DNA of 64,000 bases, taken from the NCBI RefSeq assembly GCF_947495715.1, contig NZ_CANLZU010000005.1:112502-176501 (forward strand), written 5' to 3'. The notes under the pieces are model-generated. The model saw only the letters and a list, made by a program, of their open reading frames with translations. It was not told the DNA's origin and did not search any database. Below, piece by piece: positions 1-7,843 of the stretch (positions within the stretch are counted from its first letter, which is position 1; the number at the start of each line of letters is the position of its first letter). A program made the position numbers and the translations under genes. The stretch is from an uncultured Oceanisphaera sp. (GTDB lineage: Bacteria > Pseudomonadota > Gammaproteobacteria > Enterobacterales > Aeromonadaceae).

Positions 1-619
1 TATTGGTGGACACGAACGACGCCAGCATGATGGCCAGGGCGATAAAACTTGCCAGGAACAGGCCTAGCCTGGGCAGACCTTTCTCGGCAAAGCCCTGCTT
101 GATGTAATGCATGGGGCCACCGGATACGGTGCCGTCGGCATGCACGGTGCGATACCTTACCCCCAGAGTACATTCGGCAAACTTGGTGGCCATACCCAGG
201 AAGCCGGCTACTATCATCCAGAACACGGCACCGGGGCCGCCGATGGCAATGGCGATGGCGACCCCGGAAATATTGCCGAGGCCCACGGTGACCGACAGCG
301 CCGAAGTCAGCGCCTGGAAATGGGTGACTTCGCCGGGCGCATGAGGATCGTTGAAGTCGCCGCGTATCAGCCGACAGGCGAGTTTGAGTGAGCGAAACTG
401 CAGAAACTTGAAGAAAATGGTGCAGAACAGGGCACCGGCAATTAACCACAGTACGATTACCGGGATGGAAGACTCTCCCAGAGGTATGCTGTAAAACACG
501 ATGCCCATCAGTTGGTAGATGAGCTCGGTCAGCAGGCTGACGGAGGTATCATCCGTGTTTGCCGAAGCAATGGCCGGTAGTAGCAGGAGTAGTATCCCGA
601 ACGAGGCAGTGGCTTTCAT
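1..619 (-). CDS. AGCS-family Na+/alanine-glycine symporter, partial (3' end outside window)
   Basis: The first 206 codons are present and the rest lies beyond the left edge. The start ATG (617-619) follows a good GGAG Shine-Dalgarno. The N-terminus is signal-like and hydrophobic (MKATASFGILLLLLPAIASA), followed by a periplasmic-looking stretch and transmembrane segments. Around residues 110-140 is the AGCS signature region (VGLGNISGVAIAIAIGGPGA, then FWM), and further on GGPMHYI, typical of sodium:alanine/glycine symporters. The family moves small neutral amino acids inward with Na+ across the inner membrane. Substrate cannot be told from this fragment. It is transcribed away from pcaR and shows no link to the pca genes. 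Confidence 0.88.
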   Translation of the reverse strand, partial: MKATASFGILLLLLPAIASANTDDTSVSLLTELIYQLMGIVFYSIPLGESSIPVIVLWLIAGALFCTIFFKFLQFRSLKLACRLIRGDFNDPHAPGEVTHFQALTSALSVTVGLGNISGVAIAIAIGGPGAVFWMIVAGFLGMATKFAECTLGVRYRTVHADGTVSGGPMHYIKQGFAEKGLPRLGLFLASFIALAIMLASFVSTN

Positions 620-1031
620 AGTGACTCTCCTTGAGCGTGGCCGGATGATGATCAAGACGGCCTTTCCATAATTCGTCGCGCTGGAAAATGTGATGTTTTG
701 GTTAAGAAAATATTAACAATTACCCCCTGCCAAAATTTCGCGTTAACAAGGGGTAAGTGAGTGAGAGATGGTAAGTTATTTCGTCACAAGGGTGGCTGGT
801 GAAAAATTTTTGCATCGGCGGCGCACCTTGTAACAAAGGCACTGCCTGAAAGCGGGAGCACGCTCAACCGTTTGTAGGTCAGGAGGCAGGCCTGGCCCCG
901 CCTTTTTGTGTTGGCAGCTTTATCAATAGCTGTCAGATAATCGACTCTCTTTGGGGGTCAAAGTCCTGGTGACGCGCCGTGGTAAACAGCGAGCAGCGAT
1001 AGCCATCGCGAGTAAATTGGCGCGTATTATC
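620..1031. other. 412-bp gap without a recognisable gene
   Basis: This is the upstream region of the AGCS symporter and the downstream region of pcaR. It contains an AT-rich stretch around 690-740 that could hold the symporter promoter. I see no convincing ORF, tRNA, riboswitch or strong terminator. A weak GC-rich inverted repeat followed by T5 lies near 882-906 but is too imperfect to call. Confidence 0.5.
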
Positions 1032-1814
1032 TCAATGCACCGCCATTCGTATCAGGCCGGCTTTCTCCTGCAGCAGCGGCAGAAAGCGCTCCTGCAGCGT
1101 TTTCATGTCAACCCGGGCCGCATTGGTGCTGATGTTGATGGCGCCCAGCAGAAATCCCTGCTTATCGAACACCGGCACCGCCACCGAACGCAGGCCGGAG
1201 TCCAGCTCCTGATCAACGATGGCATACCCCTGTACGCGCACCTCTTCCAATACCTGACGTAATGCATCGCTATCCACAATGCTTCGCTCGGTGTGGGCCT
1301 GCAGCCGAACCTGTTTCAGAAAGGTGTCCAATTCGGCGGCAGAGAGCTGGGCCAACAGCACCCGTCCCATCGAGGTGTAGGCGGCGGGCAGCCGGGTGCC
1401 CACCGACAGCTGTATGGCCATCAGCCGATGTTCGGCGGCGGAGCGGGCGATATAGACGACCTCGTCGCCGTCGAGGATGCCGAGCGAGGTGGACTCGTTG
1501 ATTTGCCGAGTCATGTCTTCCAGATAAGGCTGAATCATGGTGCCGTAGCGGTTGACCGACAGAAAGGCATGACCCAGTTGCAGCACCTTGGGGGTCAGCT
1601 CGAAATGACGGTGCTGTTTCTTCAGATAATCCAGCGCATGCAGGGTCAGCAGAAAGCGGCGGGCCTTGGCCCGGTTCATGCCGGTTTTGGCCGCCACTTC
1701 GCTCAGGGTCATGCGCGGGCTGTTTTGATCGAACGCCTGTAACACTTCCAGTCCGCTGGCCAGCGCGGTGACGAAGTCGCGATCGTCCGGGTTGAGTTTG
1801 TCGTCCTGATTCAT
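1032..1814 (-). CDS. pcaR: IclR-family regulator of the beta-ketoadipate genes (PcaR/PcaU type)
   Basis: 260 aa with an N-terminal winged helix-turn-helix (about residues 10-70; TLSEVAAKTGMNRAKARRFL is the HTH) and a C-terminal IclR effector domain. The DRDFVTALASGLEVLQAF opening is typical of the PcaR/PcaU/PobR subgroup, which senses protocatechuate or beta-ketoadipate. The start at 1814 is chosen because AGGA lies 8 nt upstream; longer starts up to 1886 would run coding sequence through a perfect operator palindrome at 1870-1884. It is divergent from pcaIJF. Operators both in its own leader and before pcaI suggest autoregulation plus control of the catabolic genes. The effector is inferred from the family. 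Confidence 0.87.
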   Translation of the reverse strand: MNQDDKLNPDDRDFVTALASGLEVLQAFDQNSPRMTLSEVAAKTGMNRAKARRFLLTLHALDYLKKQHRHFELTPKVLQLGHAFLSVNRYGTMIQPYLEDMTRQINESTSLGILDGDEVVYIARSAAEHRLMAIQLSVGTRLPAAYTSMGRVLLAQLSAAELDTFLKQVRLQAHTERSIVDSDALRQVLEEVRVQGYAIVDQELDSGLRSVAVPVFDKQGFLLGAINISTNAARVDMKTLQERFLPLLQEKAGLIRMAVH

Positions 1815-1869
1815 GCCGTATTTCCTGTCGCGGTATTGCTGGATAAAGGAGCCATCCATGATAGCAAAA

Positions 1870-1884
1870 GTTCGCATTGCGAAC
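1870..1884. promoter_or_regulatory. PcaR-type operator palindrome upstream of pcaR
   Basis: Perfect 15-bp inverted repeat GTTCGCATTGCGAAC in the pcaR leader, 55 bp before its start codon. Both strands read nearly the same as the sites before pcaI, and the flanking TTTT is shared with the 2048 site. Likely mediates pcaR autoregulation. Confidence 0.75.
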
Positions 1885-2027
1885 ATGCATCATGGGTTAT
1901 TTCTCCACGCCTTTAAAATGTCACCTCCAGGTAAAAAAATAACGGCTTATTTTACAGGTGGTTATAGTTTTTATTTGACGAATGTCGAATTTTTGGGTTT
2001 GCGAGATCGGGAAAAGAGTGCAAATAT

Positions 2028-2062
2028 GTTCGCAATGCAAACACAAGGTTCGCAATGCGAAC
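2028..2062. promoter_or_regulatory. Double PcaR-type operator upstream of pcaI
   Basis: Two copies of the same 15-bp motif: GTTCGCAATGCAAAC at 2028-2042 (right half degenerate) and the perfect palindrome GTTCGCAATGCGAAC at 2048-2062, with starts exactly 20 bp apart. One palindrome plus one direct half-repeat, helically phased, is the arrangement known for PcaU/PobR-type IclR activators. It lies about 30-65 bp before the pcaI start codon, so it overlaps the promoter. Confidence 0.8.
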
Positions 2063-2092
2063 TTTTAGGTTCACTCAGGGAGGCAAACACTC

Positions 2093-2911
2093 ATGGCCCA
2101 ATTCATGAGCTTGCACGACGCAGTTGCTCGCTATGTCCAGGACGGCGCTACCGTCGCCATGGAAGGCTTTACCCATCTGATCCCTTTTGCGGCGGGTCAT
2201 GAAATCATTCGGCAGGAAAAGCGTAAGTTGACGCTGATCCGCATGACGCCCGATATCCTCTATGACCAGTTGATTGGTGCCGGCTGTGCCGAGCAGCTGA
2301 TTTTTTCCTGGGGTGGCAACCCGGGGGTCGGCTCCCTGCACCGGCTGCGCGATGCGGTGGAGAAGGGCTATCCCCAGCCGCTCGAGATTTTCGAACACAG
2401 TCACGCGGCCATGGCCTGTGCCTATGAAGCGGGTGCCGCCGGTCTGCCGCTGGCGGTGTTGCGCGGTTACATCGGCAGCGATCTGCCCAAGGTCAACCCG
2501 CAGATCCGTTTTATCGAATGCCCCTTCACCAATGAGCGGCTGGCGGCGGTACCCTCGGTGCGACCCGATGTCAGTATCATTCATGCCCAGCGTGCCGACC
2601 GGCAGGGCAATGTGCTGGTGTCCGGCATCGTCGGGGTACAGAAAGAAGCCGTTCTGGCGGGCAAGCACAGCATTGTGACCGTTGAGGAAATCGTCGATGA
2701 CCTGCAGGCCGAGCCGAATGCCTGTGTGATCCCGGGCTGGGCCATCGACGCCATTGCCGAAGTGAAAGGCGGCGCCGCGCCGTCTTATGCCTACGGCTAT
2801 TACCCGCGCAACAACAGCTTCTACAAGGAATGGGATGCGATCGCACGGGATCGCGACAGCTTCAATAACTGGCTGCAAGAGAATGTCTACAACGCAGGAG
2901 GGCAAGCATAA
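2093..2911 (+). CDS. pcaI: 3-oxoadipate CoA-transferase, subunit A
   Basis: 272 aa, family I CoA-transferase alpha subunit. It pairs with the next gene to move CoA from succinyl-CoA to 3-oxoadipate, giving 3-oxoadipyl-CoA in the cytoplasm. The glycine-rich segment GFTHLIPFAAG (about 25-35) and SWGGNPGVGSLHRLRDAVE (about 73-91) are typical of the longer PcaI/CatI variety known from Pseudomonas, rather than the shorter 230-aa PcaI. The start has AGGGAGG 9 nt upstream. The stop and the ATG of pcaJ overlap by one base (TAATG), so the two subunits are translationally coupled. It is the first gene of the operon behind the PcaR operators. Confidence 0.9.
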   Translation: MAQFMSLHDAVARYVQDGATVAMEGFTHLIPFAAGHEIIRQEKRKLTLIRMTPDILYDQLIGAGCAEQLIFSWGGNPGVGSLHRLRDAVEKGYPQPLEIFEHSHAAMACAYEAGAAGLPLAVLRGYIGSDLPKVNPQIRFIECPFTNERLAAVPSVRPDVSIIHAQRADRQGNVLVSGIVGVQKEAVLAGKHSIVTVEEIVDDLQAEPNACVIPGWAIDAIAEVKGGAAPSYAYGYYPRNNSFYKEWDAIARDRDSFNNWLQENVYNAGGQA

Positions 2912-3705
2912 TGACACTCGAATTCACTTCTTCCGAAATGATGACGGTCACCGCCGCCCGCGCGCTGAGCAACGGCATGACCTGTTTTGTCGGCATCGGC
3001 CTGCCCAGCGAGGCGGCCAACCTGGCCCGACTGACCCATGCCCCCGAGGTGGTGCTGATTTATGAATCCGGCACCCTGCAGACCAAGCCCGAGATACTGC
3101 CGTTGTCTATCGGTGACGGTGAGCTGTGCGAGTCGGCGCTGACCACGGTGGCGGTGCCCGAGATGTTTCGCTACTGGCTGCAGGGCGGCCATATCGATGT
3201 GGGTTTTCTCGGTACCGCGCAAATAGACAAATTCGCCAACCTCAATACCACCCTGATTGGTGACTACCAGTCGCCCAAGGTGCGCCTGCCCGGTGGCGGC
3301 GGTGCGCCCGAGATCGCCAGCAACGCCAAGGAAGTGTTCATCACCCTGAAGCACTCGCCGCGTGCCTTTGTGGAAGCGGTGGACTTCATCACCACCCTGG
3401 GCTACGGCCGCGATGGCAAGGGCCGTGATGATGTGCCCAACATCGGACAGGGTCCGACCAAGGTGATCACCGATCTGTGCGTGATGGCCCCTGATGCCGA
3501 CACCAAGGAGCTGACCGTGGTGTCTCTGCACCCGGGCGTGACCCGCGAGCAGGTGAGTGAGGCCACCGGCTGGCCGGTACGCTTTGCCGACGAGCTGGCG
3601 CTGACCCCCGAGCCGAGCGCCGAGGAACTGGTTATTCTGCGTGAACTCAAGGCCAGAACCGCCGCCCATCACGCCAAACCCATCTCCCAGGAGGCCGCCC
3701 AATGA
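2911..3705 (+). CDS. pcaJ: 3-oxoadipate CoA-transferase, subunit B
   Basis: 264 aa, family I CoA-transferase beta subunit. YESGTL at about residues 50-55 contains the catalytic glutamate that forms the acyl-CoA thioester intermediate, and the Gly-rich LPGGGGAPEIAS loop follows. It overlaps pcaI by 1 bp and pcaF by 4 bp (ATGA), so the three genes are one tightly coupled unit. The conserved order pcaI-pcaJ-pcaF and the CatJ-like sequence favour 3-oxoadipate over acetoacetate as substrate. Confidence 0.9.
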   Translation: MTLEFTSSEMMTVTAARALSNGMTCFVGIGLPSEAANLARLTHAPEVVLIYESGTLQTKPEILPLSIGDGELCESALTTVAVPEMFRYWLQGGHIDVGFLGTAQIDKFANLNTTLIGDYQSPKVRLPGGGGAPEIASNAKEVFITLKHSPRAFVEAVDFITTLGYGRDGKGRDDVPNIGQGPTKVITDLCVMAPDADTKELTVVSLHPGVTREQVSEATGWPVRFADELALTPEPSAEELVILRELKARTAAHHAKPISQEAAQ

Positions 3706-4907
3706 AGCCGGTTTATCTGTGTCATCCCCGTCGCAGCGCCATCGGTCGCTTCGGCGGCACCCTGGCGGCGGTGCGTCCCGACGATCTGGCGGCCCAGGTG
3801 TTCAAGGCGGTACTGGCCGAGGTGCCGGCGCTGGATCCGGCGGCCATCGACGAAGTGATCATGGGCTGTGGCAACCAGGCCGGTGAAGACAACCGCAACG
3901 TGGCACGCATGTCGTCCCTGCTGGCCGGTCTGCCGGTAAGCGTACCCGGCACCACCATCAACCGCCTGTGCGGCTCGGGTATGGATGCGGTGGGCACGGC
4001 GGTGCGTGCCATCAAGGCCGGTGAGCTGGATTTGGTGCTGGCCGGCGGCGTGGAGTCCATGTCCCGCGCGCCCTATGTGATGGGCAAGGCGGACTCGGCC
4101 TTCAGCCGTGGCCAGAAAATAGAAGACACCACCATCGGCTGGCGCTTTGTCAATGCGCAGATGAAAGCCCAGTACGGTGTGGATTCCATGCCGGAAACGG
4201 CAGAAAACGTCGCCGAGCAGTTCAATATTTCCCGGGAAGATCAGGACGCCTTTGCCGCCCGCTCCCAGGAGAAGGCGGCCGAGTCCCAGCGCAATGGCCG
4301 CTTTGCCGAAGAAATCGTGCCGGTGGAAATTCCCCGTCGCAAGCAGGAACCGCTGCTGTTCGCCGACGACGAGCACCTGCGCCCGGGCACCACCGTCGAG
4401 AAACTGACCAAGCTGCCGACGCCGTTCCGCGCCGGTGGCAGCATCACCGCCGGTAACGCCTCGGGCGTGAACGACGGCGCCGCCGCCATGCTGATCGCCA
4501 GTGAAGAAGCGGTGCAGCGCCACGGCCTCAAGCCGATGGCCCGTATTCTGGGCATGGCCACCGCCGGGGTAGAGCCGCGCATCATGGGCATAGGCCCGGT
4601 ACCTGCGGTGCAGAAGTTGCTGGAACGTCACCAGTTGTCGATGGATGATATCGACCTGTTCGAGTTCAACGAAGCCTTTGCCGCCCAGGCATTGGCCTGT
4701 ATGCGCGAGCTGGGGCTGGATGATAACGACCCACGGGTGAACCCCAACGGCGGCGCCATCGCTCTGGGTCACCCGCTGGGTATGTCCGGCGCCCGTTTGC
4801 TGCAGACCGCCGCTCATGAACTGCATCGGCAGAATAAACGCCTGGCCCTGTGTACCATGTGTGTGGGCGTGGGTCAGGGTATTGCGACCCTGATCGAGCG
4901 AGTTTAA
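3702..4907 (+). CDS. pcaF: Beta-ketoadipyl-CoA thiolase
   Basis: 401 aa, full-length thiolase. It cleaves 3-oxoadipyl-CoA with CoA to succinyl-CoA and acetyl-CoA, the last step of the beta-ketoadipate pathway. Catalytic residues are in place: nucleophilic Cys90 in NRLCGSG, His357 in GHPLG, and Cys387 in CVGVGQG. The PcaF-typical opening ([16 protein letters not shown]) and the [11 protein letters not shown] insertion separate it from acetoacetyl-CoA thiolases. It overlaps pcaJ by ATGA. The 335-bp gap to pcaD contains a structured repeat. Confidence 0.92.
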   Translation: MKPVYLCHPRRSAIGRFGGTLAAVRPDDLAAQVFKAVLAEVPALDPAAIDEVIMGCGNQAGEDNRNVARMSSLLAGLPVSVPGTTINRLCGSGMDAVGTAVRAIKAGELDLVLAGGVESMSRAPYVMGKADSAFSRGQKIEDTTIGWRFVNAQMKAQYGVDSMPETAENVAEQFNISREDQDAFAARSQEKAAESQRNGRFAEEIVPVEIPRRKQEPLLFADDEHLRPGTTVEKLTKLPTPFRAGGSITAGNASGVNDGAAAMLIASEEAVQRHGLKPMARILGMATAGVEPRIMGIGPVPAVQKLLERHQLSMDDIDLFEFNEAFAAQALACMRELGLDDNDPRVNPNGGAIALGHPLGMSGARLLQTAAHELHRQNKRLALCTMCVGVGQGIATLIERV

Positions 4908-4962
4908 GAGCTAAGGCCAAGGCTGTCTTTTAGTTATAAGTCGCTGAAGGCAATCGCAATGC

Positions 4963-5077
4963 GAAGCAGCAGCGCGGTTGCGCTCCGCCGACACGCTTCA
5001 AGCCCATCCATGGGACGCTCGGCAAATGCCATCCCTGGCATTTGACGGTCGGCTACGGCAATCCCCGCTGCTGCTTC
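4963..5077 (+). repeat. Branched-hairpin intergenic repeat, copy A
   Basis: A 115-bp imperfect palindrome. The outer arms GAAGCAGCAGCG (4963-4974) and CGCTGCTGCTTC (5066-5077) are perfectly complementary. Inside lies the family core: CCGACACGCT at 4988-4997, a small CCCATCCATGGG hairpin, GCTCGG, a hairpin CAAATGCC-ATCCCT-GGCATTTG, then GGTCGG closing the core. The core recurs in copies B-E at 42.5 and 62.3 kb. It lies between pcaF and pcaD, genes that read in the same direction. The rest of the 4908-5242 gap holds nothing else I recognise apart from a short AGGGCC-AA-GGCCCT hairpin near 5211-5224. Confidence 0.8.
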
Positions 5078-5242
5078 GTGATGCTGCGGTGCTGCCTGTC
5101 AGATACTGGCTGTCAACTCGGAGTACAGCCAAGGAGGACCAGAGAAGCAGTGAGCTTGGGCCGACGAAAGTGCACGGTATGACAAACAACAAGAACTTGT
5201 GACTAAGAGCCAGGGCCAAGGCCCTAACTATTTGGAGGCTGA

Positions 5243-6031
5243 ATGTCTTTTCTGGAAATTAACGGTCGTGCTGTCGGCTACCGCCTGCTGGGCGATTCTG
5301 CGTTGCCGCTGGTGGTGTTAGCCCATCCGCTGGGCATGAGTCAGGTGGTGTGGGATGAATTGTTGCCCGGGCTGCTGCCCCATTACCGGGTGCTGAGCTG
5401 GGATCTGCCCGGCCACGGCAGCAGCGCGGCCTGGAGCGGGAATGAAATCACTCCCGCCGCTCTGGCGGCGGAAGCCCTGGCCCTGGCCGAGGTGGCGGGC
5501 GCCGAGCGATTCCACTTTGTCGGCACGTCCATCGGTGGCGTCATCGGTCAGCAGTTACTGAGCCAGCATGCCGAGCGCCTGCTGTCCGCCACCCTGACCA
5601 ATACCGGTGCCGTTATCGGTACTCGTGATGCCTGGCAAACCCGGGCGGCGGCGGTGCGCGAAAAAGGTCTGGCTGCCATGGCGGTGGACATAGTGCCGCG
5701 TTGGTTTGGGCCCAAAGCCTGTGAGGCGCAACCGGCCCTGCTCAAGGGCTGGAACACCATAATGGGGCGGGGCGACGCCAACAGCTACTCCCTGCTGTGC
5801 GAGATGCTCGGTGCCTGCGATTTCAGTGATCGGTTGGGTGAGCCTGGCGTGCCGCTGTTGCTGGTGGGAGGCCGCGACGACGTGGCCACCCCGCCGGAAT
5901 CCCTGGAACACCTGGCCTGCTGTGCCGAAGCCGGTGAGCCGGTGATCCTGGAACAAGTAGGCCATGTGCCTTCGGTTGAAGCACCGGAAAGCGTTGGCCG
6001 CTTGTTGCTGGAGCATATCGGCAAGGTTTGA
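5243..6031 (+). CDS. pcaD: 3-oxoadipate enol-lactonase
   Basis: 262 aa, alpha/beta-hydrolase that opens 3-oxoadipate enol-lactone to 3-oxoadipate, feeding pcaIJ. The nucleophile is Ser96 in GTSIGG, the oxyanion-hole segment is AHPLG (about 27-31), the acid is near Asp214 (GGRDDVATP), and the general base is His241 in GHVPSVEAPE. GGAGG lies just upstream of the ATG. It stands 335 bp after pcaF with a structured repeat between, so it may have its own transcript or lower expression. pcaGH, pcaB and pcaC are not in this window. Confidence 0.88.
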   Translation: MSFLEINGRAVGYRLLGDSALPLVVLAHPLGMSQVVWDELLPGLLPHYRVLSWDLPGHGSSAAWSGNEITPAALAAEALALAEVAGAERFHFVGTSIGGVIGQQLLSQHAERLLSATLTNTGAVIGTRDAWQTRAAAVREKGLAAMAVDIVPRWFGPKACEAQPALLKGWNTIMGRGDANSYSLLCEMLGACDFSDRLGEPGVPLLLVGGRDDVATPPESLEHLACCAEAGEPVILEQVGHVPSVEAPESVGRLLLEHIGKV

Positions 6032-6099
6032 TGGTCAGGAATTGGCTGAGAAAAAGGCCACTTACGCGATTGCACCACAAGAGATGACACTCGCTATTT

Positions 6100-6139
6100 C
6101 AGCCTGCTGAAAATATTCACCGGATATTTCGTCAGGCTG
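6100..6139. terminator. Imperfect palindrome between convergent pcaD and LysR gene
   Basis: CAGCCTG (6100-6106) pairs with CAGGCTG (6133-6139). The internal AAATAT / ATATTT also pair, giving a long stem of about 15 bp with few mismatches. It sits in the middle of the convergent pcaD / LysR gap, so a bidirectional terminator is the natural reading. There is no strong U-tract. Confidence 0.5.
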
Positions 6140-6176
6140 GAATTACACTCCACTGCAGGTGTGGAAGCACTCCTTT

Positions 6177-7109
6177 TTACTCGGGGAGCGGGCTTGTCTT
6201 CCGGTCGAAGTTATCCCAGTACGGCGGGTCGCCGAAGTATCCTTCCATAAAATCGATAAAGCATCTGACCTTGCTGGCCAGCAGTTTTCGGTGCGCGTAT
6301 ACAGCATACAGGCCCATGGCGTTCGGTTCGTATTGCGGAAGAATCACCTTGAGTTTGCCTTCGGCAATGGCCGCACCGCAGATAAAGGTCGGTTGAACGA
6401 TAATGCCGGCCCCTTCGACGGCGGCGTTGACCAGCACTTCCCCGTTGTTACAGATCATGTCACCGCTCGGTTCATGCCCGGTCGGCCGTAGCCACTCATT
6501 GGCGGGGAAGCCGGCGTTGTCTTCCATGTAGCTGTAGCGTAGATATCGGTGATTTTTCAGCTCATCCGGGCTGGAGGGCATGCCGTGCTGTGCCAGGTAA
6601 GCCGGCGCGGCGCACATGACCAGCCTGACCGGAGCGATTAATTTGGCAATCATCGACGAGCTTTTCAAGTGACCGATGCGCAGCGCTATGTCGAAGCCTT
6701 CTTCCACAATATCGACCTTCCGGTCATTCAGTTGTAAATCGATACTCACCAATGGATGAGCGCGCTGAAAGTGACAGATAAGGGGAGCCAGGTGCCGGGT
6801 GGCAAAAGAGACAGGTGCACTGATGCGTAGCTGTCCCCGGGCGCCTTGCTGCAGGTCATTGAGCTGACTGTCCATGTCGTCGATATCATCCAGTACCTGT
6901 TGGGCACGCCGGGCATAACGATGACCGGCTTCGGTCAAATGTACCTTGCGAGTGGTGCGATTGAGCAGGCGTGCTCCGAGCCGCTCTTCCAGTCGCGACA
7001 CATATTTGCTGACCAGCTGCGGCGACATGTCCAGCCGCTCTGCCGCACGGGTGAAGCTGCCTTCGCTAACCACGGTAATAAAGGCACGCATGGCATCGAT
7101 ACGGTCCAT
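6177..7109 (-). CDS. LysR-family transcriptional regulator (divergent from doxX cluster)
   Basis: 310 aa. N-terminal winged HTH (residues 1-60: MDRIDAMRAFITVVSEGSF, then RAAERLDMSPQLVSKYVSRL) and a LysR substrate-binding domain. The sequence resembles the large group of LysR regulators next to quinone- and glutathione-related genes. The start at 7109 is chosen over 7148 because AGGAG lies 6 nt upstream. It is divergent from doxX-GST-dioxygenase, with a 160-bp shared promoter region, so it probably controls that operon. The inducer is unknown; electrophiles or quinones are a guess from the neighbours. Confidence 0.85.
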   Translation of the reverse strand: MDRIDAMRAFITVVSEGSFTRAAERLDMSPQLVSKYVSRLEERLGARLLNRTTRKVHLTEAGHRYARRAQQVLDDIDDMDSQLNDLQQGARGQLRISAPVSFATRHLAPLICHFQRAHPLVSIDLQLNDRKVDIVEEGFDIALRIGHLKSSSMIAKLIAPVRLVMCAAPAYLAQHGMPSSPDELKNHRYLRYSYMEDNAGFPANEWLRPTGHEPSGDMICNNGEVLVNAAVEGAGIIVQPTFICGAAIAEGKLKVILPQYEPNAMGLYAVYAHRKLLASKVRCFIDFMEGYFGDPPYWDNFDRKTSPLPE

Positions 7110-7272
7110 GAAAGCTCCTGACGAGAATGAAAACTTCATTATCAACAATTTGTTTATAATTAGGCAATAAGAGCGGTATTAATCTTTACAGATGGGGCTA
7201 GTAAAGTGTTTCTCATACCTGAATACCTACTTTCAGAAACACTCAAACATGACCTTTATTCGAGGAACCCCC

Positions 7273-7749
7273 ATGAAAAATCAATTTGCACGGACATTGT
7301 TCAGTAGTACCGGCGGTTATGCAGCACTGGTGCTGCGGGTACCGGTCGGGCTCATTCTTGCGGCCCATGGCGCTCAGAAACTCTTCGGCTGGTTCGGTGG
7401 CTATGGTCTGGAAGGGACCGGACAGTGGCTGGCGAGCATCGGCCTGGCACCGGGCTATTTGATGGCTCTGCTGGCCGGCGGGGCCGAGTTCTTCGGCGGT
7501 CTGGCGCTGGTGCTGGGCCTGCTGACCCGTCCGGCGGCACTGGTGTCGGCCTTTACCATGCTGGTGGCCATTTTCGCCGTGCATATTGGTAATGGCCTGT
7601 TCATGTCCAACAACGGCTACGAGTATGCCCTGGCCCTGTTCGCGGTCACATTGGCGCTCGCTGTTCAGGGCGCAGGACGGTTCGCGCTGGACAAGGTACT
7701 GCTGGAGCGTTTCGGTGGTGCGGGGAACGGGCTGCGTACCGACGCATGA
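7273..7749 (+). CDS. DoxX-family inner-membrane protein
   Basis: 158 aa with four hydrophobic segments. Typical DoxX features are RVPVGLILAAHGAQKLFGWFGGYG (about 23-46, split motif) and the FFGGLALVLGLLTRPAALVSAFTML region. DoxX proteins are small membrane proteins often found with redox or thiol enzymes; biochemical role is poorly defined. GAGGAA precedes the chosen ATG; an upstream in-frame ATG at 7192 lacks a good ribosome site. It is the first gene of a LysR-controlled cluster with a glutathionyl-hydroquinone reductase and a DODA-type dioxygenase. Confidence 0.85.
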   Translation: MKNQFARTLFSSTGGYAALVLRVPVGLILAAHGAQKLFGWFGGYGLEGTGQWLASIGLAPGYLMALLAGGAEFFGGLALVLGLLTRPAALVSAFTMLVAIFAVHIGNGLFMSNNGYEYALALFAVTLALAVQGAGRFALDKVLLERFGGAGNGLRTDA

Positions 7750-7843
7750 TAATCCCTGACGTGATCACGACACGGCAATAGCGGTTGGACTGGTGCGCGT
7801 TCATAAGTGGAGCGCGCTTCTGTAATGTACAGGAATATGAATT

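Noticed and set aside
620..950. Glycine or other riboswitch before the AGCS symporter
   Set aside because: No conserved glycine-aptamer cores were found in the leader on the minus strand; only AT-rich DNA.
3669..4826. A 385-codon open frame on the minus strand opposite pcaF
   Set aside because: It is the GC-rich antisense shadow of a clearly coding thiolase; composition is His/Gly/Gln-rich with no family likeness and no ribosome site.
4978..5202. Short ORFs inside the pcaF-pcaD gap
   Set aside because: They lie in the palindromic repeat and lack ribosome sites and any likeness to known proteins.
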